NCBI RefSeq assembly: GCF_001719615.1
Contig: NZ_MDVX01000014.1
Span: 40,745-104,744, forward strand
Length of the DNA stretch: 64,000 nucleotides
DNA from: Neptunicoccus sediminis
GTDB taxonomy: Bacteria; Pseudomonadota; Alphaproteobacteria; Rhodobacterales; Rhodobacteraceae
Direction: 5' to 3'
Every line of letters begins with the position of its first letter. Position 1 is the first letter of the stretch. A model generated the notes under the pieces. The model was not told the DNA's origin. It was given only the letters and a program-made list of their open reading frames with translations, and ran no database searches. The position numbers were made by a program, and so were the translations under genes. Below are positions 43,035 to 52,900 of the stretch, piece after piece.

Positions 43035-44642
43035 CTATCGGGGCAGTTTTTGACCCGAGGGGCCAGTGTGACGGGTCTTCAACCGGCCTGCAATAACATC
43101 ACCGACCCGCAACGCATTGGCCGCAATGGTCAGACTGGGATTTACGCCCATTGATGTGGGGAAAAAGGATGAATCCGCCACGTATAGATTGTCCAGATCA
43201 TGGGTCTTGCAGTTTGCATCCAGCACCGAAGTTTCCGGATCCCTGCCAAAGCGCAATGTGCCACAGGGATGGCCGTAGTTCAGTTCGGGCCGCTGGCCCA
43301 TCAGCATGGTGCGATACCCTTTGAAGGTCTTTTTGATCTGGCGCCGGAAAACCTGACGGCGGTGCAGCAGTTCCGCAGGCAGATTGTAAACAAAGCTGGG
43401 GACCTCTTTGTCATCAGCGTCTACCAGAACGCGATTTTCGGGGTAGGGGAAATCCTCCAGAATTCCGACGAAGACTTTTGCCTTTCCCAGAACCTTGGCG
43501 GCGACCAGCGCGGGGATATTGGTCAGATAGCGCAGCTTCGGGATGCGACCCAGGACCGAGCGGTCATAGAGTCTGGCAAGATAGGCCGCGATATTGTTAA
43601 AGGACACCTCAAGCCCCAACGACTGGATCATTCCCATCCGCGCGCCGTTCACCGTGTAGATGTCGCGCAAGGACACAGCTTTGGTGGCTCCCTCAAAGCG
43701 CTGGTGCCGTTTTGGCCAAAGGGCAAAAACTTCGTTCAGGTGGAACATCAGGCCCCGCCCGACCCAACCGCTGGAATTGGCACAGCCTTTGGGGTTGGCC
43801 CTGTCCGACATTAACAGCAATCTGGGCGACCCAAGCGCCCCGGCGGCGAGCACGTAATACTGCGCGCGTAAACTATAACATGCGCCGGCATGTGCGACTG
43901 TAATTCCGGTAACGCTCCGGGTGTCATAGTCGATTTCTGTTACGTCGCAGTTCTCCAGCAAGACAGCATTGCCGGTTTCAAGCGCGGGTTCCAGTCCGGC
44001 GGACCGACCGTCCATCTTGCATTTGCGCGGGCATTTGTGACCCAGACAGACAAGACACCCGGGCAGGTTGCGAAGGGCCAGATGCTGGCGGTAGGGGTGC
44101 AAGCCATCGGCGCGCATTTCAGTGATCATCGCCGTCTCGCCGGCGCTGATTTCGGGGGGCGGGCCCAGATCCGACGGCGCTTCGCGGGACAACGGATCAT
44201 GGGTGCCCGAGATGTGCAAAAGGGCCTCGGCCTGTTCAAAATAGGGAGTGAAAGCATCATAGCCGACAGGCCAGCCGCCAGTGGGATGTGGTATCTCGGC
44301 GGTCTCCTCCAGATCGTGCCGTTCGGGGCGTTCCAGCGTACCGGCATAAAAGGCCGAGGTGCCACCGACACCGCAGCCGATCGGGGCGAAGAACCGCATC
44401 TGGCGCTGGTTCACTGTGGCCTGTACCGGCTTGGGCCAATACCCGCGGATGCGGCGCGCGTGGGGGTCGGACATCGTCTCGTCGAGTTCTTGTTGTTCTT
44501 GGGTGTACCCTCTGGGGCCCTTTTCCACGACCAGCACCGACAGCCCCTGCTCGGCCAGCCGCCGCGCGGCCATACCACCGCCCATCCCTGCGCCAATTAC
44601 GATGACATCCCAGTGGCGTGTTCGGGCATCTTGCGGTGTCAT
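43035..44642 (-). CDS. GMC-family oxidoreductase with four-cysteine motif, paralogue
   Basis: This 535-residue flavoprotein (ATG 44642, AGGAG seven bases upstream; the longer frame up to 44954 is rejected) is strikingly similar to the product of 31577-33169: HWDVIVIGAGMGGGMAARRLAEQG, 'APIGCGVGGTSAFYAGTLERPERHDLEE', CLVCLGHKCPRKC (cysteines at 196, 199, 204 and 208, the same positions) and HPCGTLRFGRDPETSVLD...SSFFPTSMGVNPSLTIAAN. The duplication within one cluster suggests two related oxidation steps on different substrates. It is monocistronic and divergent from a sulfotransferase gene, with a likely shared control region. Confidence 0.88.
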   Translation of the reverse strand: MTPQDARTRHWDVIVIGAGMGGGMAARRLAEQGLSVLVVEKGPRGYTQEQQELDETMSDPHARRIRGYWPKPVQATVNQRQMRFFAPIGCGVGGTSAFYAGTLERPERHDLEETAEIPHPTGGWPVGYDAFTPYFEQAEALLHISGTHDPLSREAPSDLGPPPEISAGETAMITEMRADGLHPYRQHLALRNLPGCLVCLGHKCPRKCKMDGRSAGLEPALETGNAVLLENCDVTEIDYDTRSVTGITVAHAGACYSLRAQYYVLAAGALGSPRLLLMSDRANPKGCANSSGWVGRGLMFHLNEVFALWPKRHQRFEGATKAVSLRDIYTVNGARMGMIQSLGLEVSFNNIAAYLARLYDRSVLGRIPKLRYLTNIPALVAAKVLGKAKVFVGILEDFPYPENRVLVDADDKEVPSFVYNLPAELLHRRQVFRRQIKKTFKGYRTMLMGQRPELNYGHPCGTLRFGRDPETSVLDANCKTHDLDNLYVADSSFFPTSMGVNPSLTIAANALRVGDVIAGRLKTRHTGPSGQKLPR

Positions 44643-44843
44643 CTCTTTGCTCCTGAGACGGAAAAACTCCGGGGCACTGATGTCCCGGACCCGCCGCGCG
44701 TTGGTGTTGGTGGTGACGCAGTTGGTATCGCAGTATCCCGCCATGCCGTACGCGATGGCCGAACCTGTCGAGTTGTCACAAAACAGGGACCAGCGGTCAA
44801 GCATGCAGACCCCTGGTCTTGCGCTTTGGACCCTTTGGCAGAA

Positions 44844-44857
44844 TTGTTCCGGAACAA
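44844..44857. promoter_or_regulatory. 14-bp palindrome, possible operator
   Basis: TTGTTCCGGAACAA is perfectly symmetric and lies between the divergent GMC and sulfotransferase genes, nine bases upstream of a TTGACG -35-like element. Position suggests an activator or repressor site for the sulfotransferase promoter. Confidence 0.45.
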
Positions 44858-44865
44858 GTTTACGG

Positions 44866-44893
44866 TTGACGGACTGTCTTGGTAACGGATTAT
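44866..44893 (+). promoter_or_regulatory. candidate promoter for leader ORF and sulfotransferase
   Basis: TTGACG (44866-44871) and GATTAT (44888-44893) are spaced by 16 bases and sit about 20 bases before the leader start codon. The match to sigma70 consensus is fair, not perfect. Confidence 0.4.
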
Positions 44894-44912
44894 GTTTCTG
44901 TCTGGAGGAGCT

Positions 44913-44972
44913 ATGACAGAGCAAACGTTTGCCGTGATGTGGGCATGGCCACATTCGGTACCCAAAGCATGA
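44913..44972 (+). CDS. 19-codon leader ORF overlapping the sulfotransferase start
   Basis: ATG 44913 follows GGAGGAG by two bases (an excellent ribosome site, though tightly spaced) and encodes a short peptide with two Trp codons (...MWAWPHS...). It stops at TGA 44970-44972, overlapping the ATG of the sulfotransferase gene (ATGA). The gene itself has no ribosome site of its own, so translation through this leader would deliver ribosomes to it. Confidence 0.5.
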   Translation: MTEQTFAVMWAWPHSVPKA

Positions 44973-45952
44973 GCGCCAGCTCCAAAGCCCGGCTATTGGC
45001 CCGCAAAGCCAAAGCGCATCTGATCCGTTTTGACGCGGCCCACAGACCCATCGTCGTTATGGCATTGCGCCGGGGAGGATCGACGATGGTGGCGGATACC
45101 ATTTCGATCAACCGTGGTGTCTGGGGGGCCAATGAACCCTTTGCCGTTTTTGACGCGCATCCGGGATATGACCTGAAACAACGCCTGCTGCCGCCGCGCG
45201 AACATTCGCAGTTCTTTGAACTGGACCCCGAAGAGCTGGATCAATTCGCCCGCTTTGCCAAGGGTTTGCTAGGCGCACAATACCCCCAGCTTGGGTCTTG
45301 TGCGCGGCCCAAACCGTTTCTGAAGGCGGATCGGGTCTGCCTGAAGGTCTTGAACGCGCCTTGGATGATCGACTGGTTTGCGCAGAACACCAATGCCCAT
45401 GTGCTGCCACTGGTGCGTCACCCCGGTGCACAGGCGATTTCGGTGCTGCGCCAGAACTGGGGCTTTGCGGTTGAAGCTTATGGTCGCCAGCTGGATCGCA
45501 TCGGACATCATTTCAGCGAAGGTCAAAGAGAGATGATCACGGATGTGCTGAAGGGTGACGACACCTGGGCCATCGCTATCCTGGATTATGCAGTTCTGAC
45601 GCGACTATTCTTTACCGGCTACACCGACCGGATTGTGCGGTACGAAGACATCGTCACTGATCCCGCCCGCTTTGTGGATGAGGTGCTGATTGCGCAATTC
45701 GGCCTGCCCGAACGGGACCGGATGCTGGCTACTCTGTCCAGACCCTCCCATTCCTCGCGGATGAGCTTGAACAGCGTGAACGAGGCTATCAAGGCGGGAA
45801 AAACCAATGACATCCTGCACAACTGGCGCAGTAAGGTCACACCCGAGATGCTGGCCGTCGGGCAGCGGATTCTGGATATGTTTGAAATTGAAACCTATCA
45901 TTTTCTTGATGACAGGAAGGCAGATTTACAGCCCTCGGACAAGGGGCTGTGA
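44969..45952 (+). CDS. sulfotransferase family protein
   Basis: This 327-residue protein has PIVVMALRRGGSTMVADTI as phosphosulfate-loop region, HVLPLVRHPGAQAISVLRQNW as the 3'-phosphate-binding segment (Arg and Ser of the family motif) and 'IVRYEDIVTDPARFVDEVL' as the usual C-terminal block. The ATG at 44969 is chosen because it overlaps the stop of a 19-codon ORF that has the only good ribosome site; upstream TTG and ATG starts lack one. It is followed by a second sulfotransferase gene 76 bases downstream on the same strand and is divergent from a GMC oxidoreductase gene. It probably sulfates a surface glycan; substrate unknown. Confidence 0.75.
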   Translation: MSASSKARLLARKAKAHLIRFDAAHRPIVVMALRRGGSTMVADTISINRGVWGANEPFAVFDAHPGYDLKQRLLPPREHSQFFELDPEELDQFARFAKGLLGAQYPQLGSCARPKPFLKADRVCLKVLNAPWMIDWFAQNTNAHVLPLVRHPGAQAISVLRQNWGFAVEAYGRQLDRIGHHFSEGQREMITDVLKGDDTWAIAILDYAVLTRLFFTGYTDRIVRYEDIVTDPARFVDEVLIAQFGLPERDRMLATLSRPSHSSRMSLNSVNEAIKAGKTNDILHNWRSKVTPEMLAVGQRILDMFEIETYHFLDDRKADLQPSDKGL

Positions 45953-46028
45953 CACGGGTGGGGTGGATGGTATTTCTGGATGATAAAACGAACTGTCGAA
46001 TCCAACGACGCGGGCTATTGGAAGTTTA

Positions 46029-46826
46029 ATGGAGCGGCATTTCATCCTGACTTTGGGGCGATCCGGTAGCAACGCGCTGGTTGATGTGATCAATCAGCAT
46101 CCGCAGGCGCTGAATTATGGCGAACTGCTGGGCGACTGGATGCAGATCCGCAAAATACGTGACCGGTTGGGTCTGTGGGGCGGCGATGATGCGGGGTATC
46201 TGGACGCTTTGCTGGCGGATGGCGTGCCCTTGCGGGTGGTTAACACCTTGCGCAATCTACGCAAACGCCGCGCGGGCAAGGGCGGCGAGGTGCAACGCCG
46301 CGCTAACCTGCACACCATCGGGGCCAAGGATTTTGCGACGTTTTTTCAGGCGCCCGACCTGCGGCGCTATTTTCTGGACCGTCCCGATCTCAAGGTAATC
46401 GGGCTTTATCGCGCCGACACCATCGCCCGCTTTGTGTCCTGGCAATTGCTGGATCAGACCGGCACCGTCAAACGCGATTTGAATGATACCTCCGGCCCTG
46501 CCCGGATTACGCTGGACACAAGGACCCTTCTCGCGGACATCACGCGCGTCGCAGAAGAATCTGCGCTGCTGGAGACCCTGCTGTCAGAACTGCCGGAAGA
46601 CCAGGTCACACGGGTCTGTTACGAGGAGTTCTTTTTTGACGCACAGGCACAAAAGGCCACCATCAAGTCCCTTTATGCCTTTCTTGGCTTGCCGGACGCA
46701 CCGGCAAACATACGTGCACGAAAGATCAACACCACACGGCTGCGCGATACGGTCCTGAATTACGACGACTGCCTGAACGCGCTTGCGGGCAGCCGGTTTT
46801 ATGACGGATTTCTTGCCGCGGGATAA
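46029..46826 (+). CDS. sulfotransferase family protein (Stf0-like start)
   Basis: This 265-residue protein begins MERHFILTLGRSGSNALVDVINQHPQALNYGELLG, a phosphosulfate-loop (G-R-S-G-S-N) followed by the 'H-P-x-x-x-x-x-G-E' pattern of the Stf0-like sulfotransferases. 'VIGLYRADTIARFVSWQLLDQTG' provides the second motif, and VTRVCYEEFFFDAQAQ the late block. GGAAG precedes the ATG by four bases. It is in the same orientation as the preceding sulfotransferase, so the two may be co-transcribed. It is shorter than the other family members here and probably has a different acceptor. Confidence 0.78.
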   Translation: MERHFILTLGRSGSNALVDVINQHPQALNYGELLGDWMQIRKIRDRLGLWGGDDAGYLDALLADGVPLRVVNTLRNLRKRRAGKGGEVQRRANLHTIGAKDFATFFQAPDLRRYFLDRPDLKVIGLYRADTIARFVSWQLLDQTGTVKRDLNDTSGPARITLDTRTLLADITRVAEESALLETLLSELPEDQVTRVCYEEFFFDAQAQKATIKSLYAFLGLPDAPANIRARKINTTRLRDTVLNYDDCLNALAGSRFYDGFLAAG

Positions 46827-46887
46827 AGCCAGACCTGCGCGGCTGGTCCATGAGCATCTGTAAGACCCTTATGTGACGAGAAGCGCT

Positions 46888-47919
46888 TTAAGAAGAACCG
46901 ATACGCGCTTTGATCCGCCCCAAGGCTCTTCCCAGATGGAACCTGCCAAAGCGTAGCGTGGTTCGGGTGAGGTCGGCAAAATCCGCAGGCCGCACCGGTG
47001 TCTGTTGCAGATCATACTTCAGTGCTGCCATTTCACGATGTGCAATCCTGTTGAGAATCCAGTGTTCTAACCCGGTAAGCTCATCTGGTTTGCGCGGGCC
47101 TGTCCCATGGGACGTATTGGGCTTTTCCGGCACATCTACGTCTTTGGGTGGTGTGGCCCCGAGAAAACCAGCGATCCGGTTGGCGGTCTGTTGTGGCTGG
47201 CCTACGAGGTCCTCAAACTGTACCAGCGTCAGCCCGTCGCCCAGTGTTTTGCAGTGTCGTTGATAGGATCGCACAGCCATGCGCCAGTAGATTGCATAGG
47301 CGATGGGATGATAGCGTCGCGGATCGCCATCCTGCGAGGACATCGGCATATGTTTGTAAGAGGCCAGAACCTTGTAGGGATTGCGCAGGATAAACATGAA
47401 GCGCGCCTGCGGGTAATGCTGCAGCAACTCGGGAATCCGGCGGAACGCGCCGGGCATCTTATAGCCCCAACGGGTGCAGCCGGCACGTTTTGCCAGACGG
47501 CGCATGAACTCTTCCTGCATCTCGGCCCACGATCCGGGCCGGTCTGTGAAAGCCTGTGCGAGGGCCCCGTCCAGTGCCGGGACTTCTTCTTCGGTCACAT
47601 TGGGAACCGCATAAAGACCAAAGCGCAACCGCGCCCGGATTTGCCAGCCCAGATAATAGGTCAGCTTTTTGACATCCCGGGCATTCATCGGGGTGTTTAC
47701 CCCGATCTCTCGCGCCTTGCGTTGGGTATAGAGATCGTCAAACACATACCAGTCGGGGATTTGTGACAGGATATGGCTGAGAAAAGAGGAACCGCTGCGG
47801 GGCATGCCAACCACGATCAACGGATCGCGGGTACAAATCTCGACAGGCAGGCGGATCGGGGCAAAAAGCGGATCGCAACTGTCAATTTTTGCGGCGCTAA
47901 ATCCTGTATCATCAGCCAT
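46888..47919 (-). CDS. sulfotransferase family protein
   Basis: This 343-residue protein has DPLIVVGMPRSGSSFLSHILSQIP (phosphosulfate loop), 'ARFMFILRNPYKVLASYKHM' (3'-phosphate motif with Arg and Ser) and LVQFEDLVGQPQQTANRIAGFLG, matching the classical sulfotransferase family (PF00685/PF13469 type). AGGA lies seven bases before the ATG. It is the last gene of the minus-strand run PKS-GT-NRPS-SGNH-oxygenase-sulfotransferase, 32 bases after the oxygenase gene, and might sulfate the product of that operon. Confidence 0.85.
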   Translation of the reverse strand: MADDTGFSAAKIDSCDPLFAPIRLPVEICTRDPLIVVGMPRSGSSFLSHILSQIPDWYVFDDLYTQRKAREIGVNTPMNARDVKKLTYYLGWQIRARLRFGLYAVPNVTEEEVPALDGALAQAFTDRPGSWAEMQEEFMRRLAKRAGCTRWGYKMPGAFRRIPELLQHYPQARFMFILRNPYKVLASYKHMPMSSQDGDPRRYHPIAYAIYWRMAVRSYQRHCKTLGDGLTLVQFEDLVGQPQQTANRIAGFLGATPPKDVDVPEKPNTSHGTGPRKPDELTGLEHWILNRIAHREMAALKYDLQQTPVRPADFADLTRTTLRFGRFHLGRALGRIKARIGSS

Positions 47920-47951
47920 CCGAATGTCCTGTCAGAGGTCCGCAGAGGACT

Positions 47952-48785
47952 CTATTTACGCAGTTTGCGGAGCAGGTTGCGGGATTTGCGGTAAATCAGA
48001 GGGGGCACCAGTTCGCGGAGCATTCTTTGGGTCGCCTCGGAGCTTTTGGCATCATTGGTGCCGGGGCGCTGCTTGAACACGGTGGATTGAGAGACACGGG
48101 CGTCGTCCCAGGTTGAGGTGTAGTAATAGAGTGCGATGGACAGGCGCGGGTCGTCTTTGGGATGGTTTACCACTTCGGGGTTGCCGTGCATCGTGTTGTC
48201 GCCGGTTGAAAAACAGCACATCCGGTTCATCACCGGGGCAAAGGACGCCACTTTTTTGGACATGTCATTGGTCCAGACCTCAAAGGAGCCGCCGTATTCT
48301 TCTTTCCAGTCGGGATTGAGATAGATCAGCAGGTTCAGGCGGCGTTCCAGATTCATGATCGAATGGTGGTTGAAATCCGCATGGATATCGAGAAATCCGC
48401 CGGTGTTGGTACGGTGAATGCCACCGCCCAGATAATAGGGATCGGGGATCAGCCCCTTTATGCCCGACATTCTCTCCAGAAACTGGATGAAAGGGCGCGA
48501 CGAGAGCGCGTGGAACACGGACTTGGTATAGGTTGGCAGACGATCAGGATTGTAAGAGGTCTTGAGTTTTTCGTTCTCGCTGGCGTTTTCCGCTGGCTTG
48601 TCGCCCATAGCCAAAGCTTCCTCGCGCACCCGTTCCAGTATTTCTGGCGGCAGGAAATTGTCCACGCAGGTGTAATGATAGGGCGTCTTGGATTGGTATT
48701 CAGTGGCAATGCTGTCACCGATTTCTTTTGCCTTTTGATGGGTGATCGTCAGGGTTTCTGGGTCGAGTGGAAAAAATGCAGACAC
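47952..48785 (-). CDS. 2OG-Fe(II) oxygenase
   Basis: This 277-residue protein has the iron-binding pair in GGFLDIHADFNHH (His-x-Asp) and the distal His in NTMHGNPEVV, followed by DPRLSIALYYYT with the 2-oxoglutarate-binding Arg. This pattern fits the prolyl-4-hydroxylase-like 2OG-Fe(II) oxygenase superfamily, often found beside polysaccharide or natural-product genes. The start is a GTG (48783-48785). It would hydroxylate an unknown substrate in the cytosol. Neighbours: a sulfotransferase gene 32 bases downstream and an SGNH-like gene about 115 bases upstream, all on the same strand as the PKS-NRPS operon. Confidence 0.88.
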   Translation of the reverse strand: MSAFFPLDPETLTITHQKAKEIGDSIATEYQSKTPYHYTCVDNFLPPEILERVREEALAMGDKPAENASENEKLKTSYNPDRLPTYTKSVFHALSSRPFIQFLERMSGIKGLIPDPYYLGGGIHRTNTGGFLDIHADFNHHSIMNLERRLNLLIYLNPDWKEEYGGSFEVWTNDMSKKVASFAPVMNRMCCFSTGDNTMHGNPEVVNHPKDDPRLSIALYYYTSTWDDARVSQSTVFKQRPGTNDAKSSEATQRMLRELVPPLIYRKSRNLLRKLRK

Positions 48786-48901
48786 GGGTATATACCAATA
48801 AAAAATGAAGATTGAGTAACATTAGGAGGGACCGCGCGGGTCAAAAAGTCAAGATTCGTTTAAGAGACAGAGCGTTTCGAAATGAGCACCCGCCCATAGT
48901 G

Positions 48902-49831
48902 TCAGCCCTCCGGAACACCTGTCATCGGATCCTGCGAGACCACCTGCCAGACGATCTTTTGCATCAGTCGCGCGGCCGCAGGACCGGGATCGTCCGCCGG
49001 AGTTCCATCGGCCCGTTGCAGGGTATGGGGGAGTCCTGTCGGGTCGCGCTGGTAAAGAACTGCATAATGGGTGAGCGCCATCAGGTAGGCGCCGTAGTCG
49101 TTGAAATGGATATCGTCCTTGAACAGATCACCATGCTGGGCCAGCGGGCCGACGGCGCCTCCGGTTTCCAGTGCACGGGAGAGGGCGGCCATGACCGAAC
49201 CACCGGGGATCACATAGATCGGGCGCAGCGGATCACTCCGGGCGAGGGCAGGGCGCAGCACAGCATCCTCCCAATAGAGAGTCCGGTCGCGGTCCAGCCG
49301 CACCCGCCAGCCGGCAGGGTCATTCAACTGATGCCAGGTTTCATAAAGATAGACCACCATACCGGCCTCTTGGCCTTTGGCGGCCCAGCGGTGCAGATAC
49401 GTGGGGGTGTCATGGTAGCGGATTGCGTCTGCGATTTCGACCATTTCGGTCAGCACCAGCGCGTCATAGGTGCCGGAGGCCAGTGCTTCATCGGGGTCAC
49501 GATAGGCGGCATGGGCGTTTTCGGCTTCAAATCCTTTAACCGGCACATCCGGCTCCCAGTGGGATCGCAACGTCGCGCCCCAACCAAGCTGGCTGGCGTA
49601 GCCGTGCCCCGCACCCGCCAGTTGCGCGAGCATCGCCGGCATATCCCGCCCTACAAGGCTATGGCCCAGATGGTATACCTGACGCGAACCCTGCGGCGCA
49701 GGGGCCGGAGTGTCGTAAAGGGCTGCAAAGGTCTGCGGGTCCAGCGGCGCAGGCTGGCGGCTGTAAAGGCCAAGCGCTGCAAGGATGAATAGCGCCGGAG
49801 CGATCAGGATCTTTTTCAGACGGTAGCGCAT
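48902..49831 (-). CDS. exported SGNH-hydrolase-like protein (GHSL type)
   Basis: This 309-residue protein has an N-terminal basic/hydrophobic anchor (MRYRLKKILIAPALFILAALGLY). VYHLGHSLVGRDMPAMLAQLA follows, with GHS where GDS is usual in SGNH block I. Also visible are 'YDALVLTEMVEIADAI', VVYLYETWHQL and DDIHFNDYGAYLMALTHYAVLY, a good block V (Asp-x-x-His). It is likely periplasmic and could de-acylate or bind a glycan or lipid. Its distant homologue begins at 63237. It follows the NRPS gene on the same strand, about 165 bases away. Confidence 0.65.
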   Translation of the reverse strand: MRYRLKKILIAPALFILAALGLYSRQPAPLDPQTFAALYDTPAPAPQGSRQVYHLGHSLVGRDMPAMLAQLAGAGHGYASQLGWGATLRSHWEPDVPVKGFEAENAHAAYRDPDEALASGTYDALVLTEMVEIADAIRYHDTPTYLHRWAAKGQEAGMVVYLYETWHQLNDPAGWRVRLDRDRTLYWEDAVLRPALARSDPLRPIYVIPGGSVMAALSRALETGGAVGPLAQHGDLFKDDIHFNDYGAYLMALTHYAVLYQRDPTGLPHTLQRADGTPADDPGPAAARLMQKIVWQVVSQDPMTGVPEG

Positions 49832-49997
49832 GATGGACCGGAAAGAGGTTTGAGGAGGAATGCCACGGGTTTCAGTTTGATGCTGCCCGCGGATAAGGGC
49901 AACAGATCAAAGCAAGGCACCTTCGGGGGCAAGCCGGTTTGCCCCTGGCCGACAGAAATCCCCGGCAGGTCACACAGGGTTGCCCCGCATGGAAGGC

Positions 49998-52900
49998 TCA
50001 TCGGCTTTGCCGCTGTTTGCGCATCTCACGCCGCCGTGCCATGGCATCGGTGAGCGTGCCCCCTGCTGGGGGCACGGGAGTTACGGGGGCGGTTTGCGCG
50101 GGCTGGGGAACCGCCGCGACCGGGGGGGCTTTGGGCGCAGTGTTTCCGGCTTTCTTGGCGACGATCTCTGACAGGGCGCCAAGGGTCGGGGCGCGAAAAA
50201 TATCGGTGATCGAGAGCTTTTGCACGCCAAGCCTCGCGCGGATTTCCCGATGCGCCTGTACCGCCAGCAGCGAGTGACCGCCCAAGTCAAAGAAGCTGTC
50301 TTTGGGGCCAATCTGCCCGACCCCGAGGATTTCGGACCATATTTCAGCGATCTTCTGGCTGATTTCAGCCTCAGAACCCAGATCGACCGCCGCTGCCTTC
50401 GGCGCCGCTTTTGTCGCTGTAGCTGTGGTTGGTGTTGGTTTCACAACGATTGGGGCGGCTTTACCCGATACAGGCGCGGGCAGGGCCTTACGATCGACTT
50501 TCTTGTTCGGGGTCAACGGAAAGGCCTCCAGCGTCACGAAATGACGCGGCACCATGTATTCGGGCAGGGATCTGAGCATTTCGGCGCGCAAAGCGGCTTC
50601 ATCTATGTTCGCTTCCGTCAGCATATAGCCGACCAGCTGCACCCCCCCCGGCGTATCTTCCCGTGCCATAACAACGGATTGCTGGACACCGTCAAACCGG
50701 TCCATGACGCTTTCGATTTCGCCCAGTTCCACACGGTAGCCGCGCAGTTTGACCTGAAAATCCGCACGTCCCAGAAAGTGCAACCGCCCGTCCGGTTCCC
50801 AGCGCACCAGATCGCCGGTACGATACATGCGCCCCCGCCCCGCAGAGTTAGGGTCAAGGGCCTTGAAGGGATCTGTCACAAAACGCTCCGAGGTGAGCGC
50901 GTCCCGCTGGAAGTAGCCCCGCGTCACACCGGCCCCTGCGATATACAACTCGCCCGGCATACCAATGGGCCGGGGTTCCATATCCTCGCCCAACACATAG
51001 ACTTGTGTATTGGCGATCGGGGTGCCGATGGGCACTGCGCCCTGGCCCGGCGCGGCTGTCTGTGTGGTGGACCAGATTGTGGTTTCGGTCGGGCCGTACA
51101 TGTTTTCCACGTGCCCCCCTGTAAGGGTGCGCAATTCATCGGCCAGCGCCCCGGGCAAAGCCTCACCGCCCACCATCAAATGGTCGAGCTGGCGTAAAGC
51201 GGTCCTTGCCTCTTCGTTCATGGCCAGCATTTGTGCCATGGACGGGGTGCATTGGAGATGGGTGACGTTATGGCGCAAAATCTGCGCCGCAATGGAATAA
51301 TCGTCGTCCGCCACCGTTTGATTGCTGGCAGCGACCACCTGTGCAAGCGGCTTCAAGCCTTCCAGCACGTGATCCACGTCGATGCCGTAATCAATCAGGC
51401 AGGCGATCTCGGTGACGCCGATGGCTTTGACCTCAGCGACCCGTTCAATCGCGTCCTCAACCGTGCCAAACAGCCCGGAGTCGTTGAAATACCGTTCAAA
51501 GGCGAAATCGAGGATACCTTCCATTTCCTCGGCATTCAGCGACGCCAGATCAATCTGCATCGGGTTCTCAACCCCTTTGGGTTTCTTGAAGGCCGGAAAA
51601 GCCCATGCGTATTGTTTGATCAGGCCGGCGGCGGCCCGCAGGTAATCCTTCATAGGCTCGCGGGCAATCTCGCGGGCCTGCTCGCGGGTGTCCGCAAGAA
51701 AGCTGTGCAGCATCAGAGTGACGGAAAAATCATCGGGATTATGGCCCGCTTCGCGCAGGGCGGCGTGGTAGATGGCAATTTTCTCCGCAACCTCATCGAC
51801 GCTTTGTCCCAGAAGATGGGTCAGCACGTTGCAACCGTTTTCTCCGGCCTCTTTCCAAGTGGCAGGATTGCCAGCGGTCGTGACCCAGACATTCAGTGTC
51901 TTGGAGACGGGACGGGGTTGGGTGACAACACCATGCATCTCGCCGTTCTGGCGGGGAAATTCTACTGTCTCTCCGGCCCAGAGCTTGCGCAGGTCACGGA
52001 TGGCCTCAAACATCGCCGGTTTGTTGTTCGGGGGCGTGTTTTCGGGACGCAGCACAAAGTCGTCAGGCTGCCAGCCGGAGGCTATAGCAATTCCACTCCG
52101 CCCGTTTGTCAGATTGTCGATGACGGCCCATTCTTCAGCGATACGCGCGGTATGGTGCAATGGGGCGACGCAGGAACCGGCCCGCACAGCAAGGTTACGG
52201 GTGACGGCTGCGACCGCTGCCCCTGTGACCGAAGGGTTCGGATAGGGGCCGCCAAAGGCGTGGAAATGCCGCTCAGGGGTCCAGACTGCGCAAAAGCCGT
52301 TTTTGTCGGCAAACTGTGCGCCCTCCAGAAGCGAGCGGTATTTGTCGCGGCCGACGCCATCGTCATTGCCCCAGTAAAACAGGCTGAAGTCCATGCCGAC
52401 ACCGGCTGCGGGGCCGTCGCCTGAGACCAAGGCGCGGCTTTCATCGCCCGAGATGACCAGTTTGAAACCGCGCGCAAGGGTCCAGAATAATTCCAGCACC
52501 GAAATGTCAAAGGACAAGCTGGTCACAGCCATCCAGACGCCGGGGGGGGAATGGGAAATACGGTCGTCCATTCCGGTAAAGAAGTTTGCCACATTGCGGT
52601 GTTCGACCATCACGCCTTTGGGGGTGCCGGTCGATCCGGAGGTGTAGATCAAATAAGCCATGTGGTGGCCTGCAACGTCTGAAACAGGATTGCCGGCTTC
52701 GCTTTCTGGCGACACTGTATCGACCCGTATGATCTCGGCGGATGTTCGGGGCAGGTTGGCGGCCAAAGCGCTGTCGGTGATGATGACTTTGGTGCCGCTG
52801 TCCTCAATGAAGAACTCTGTACGGCTGGCTGGATAGACCGGATCGAGTGGCAGATAGGCACCGCCTGCCTTCAGGATCGCAAGGGCTGCGACCAGCAGAG

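Noticed and set aside
44643..44954. 104-residue N-terminal extension of the second GMC oxidoreductase
   Set aside because: The extension precedes the FAD motif found directly at the N-terminus of its paralogue, and ATG 44642 has an AGGAG at ideal distance.
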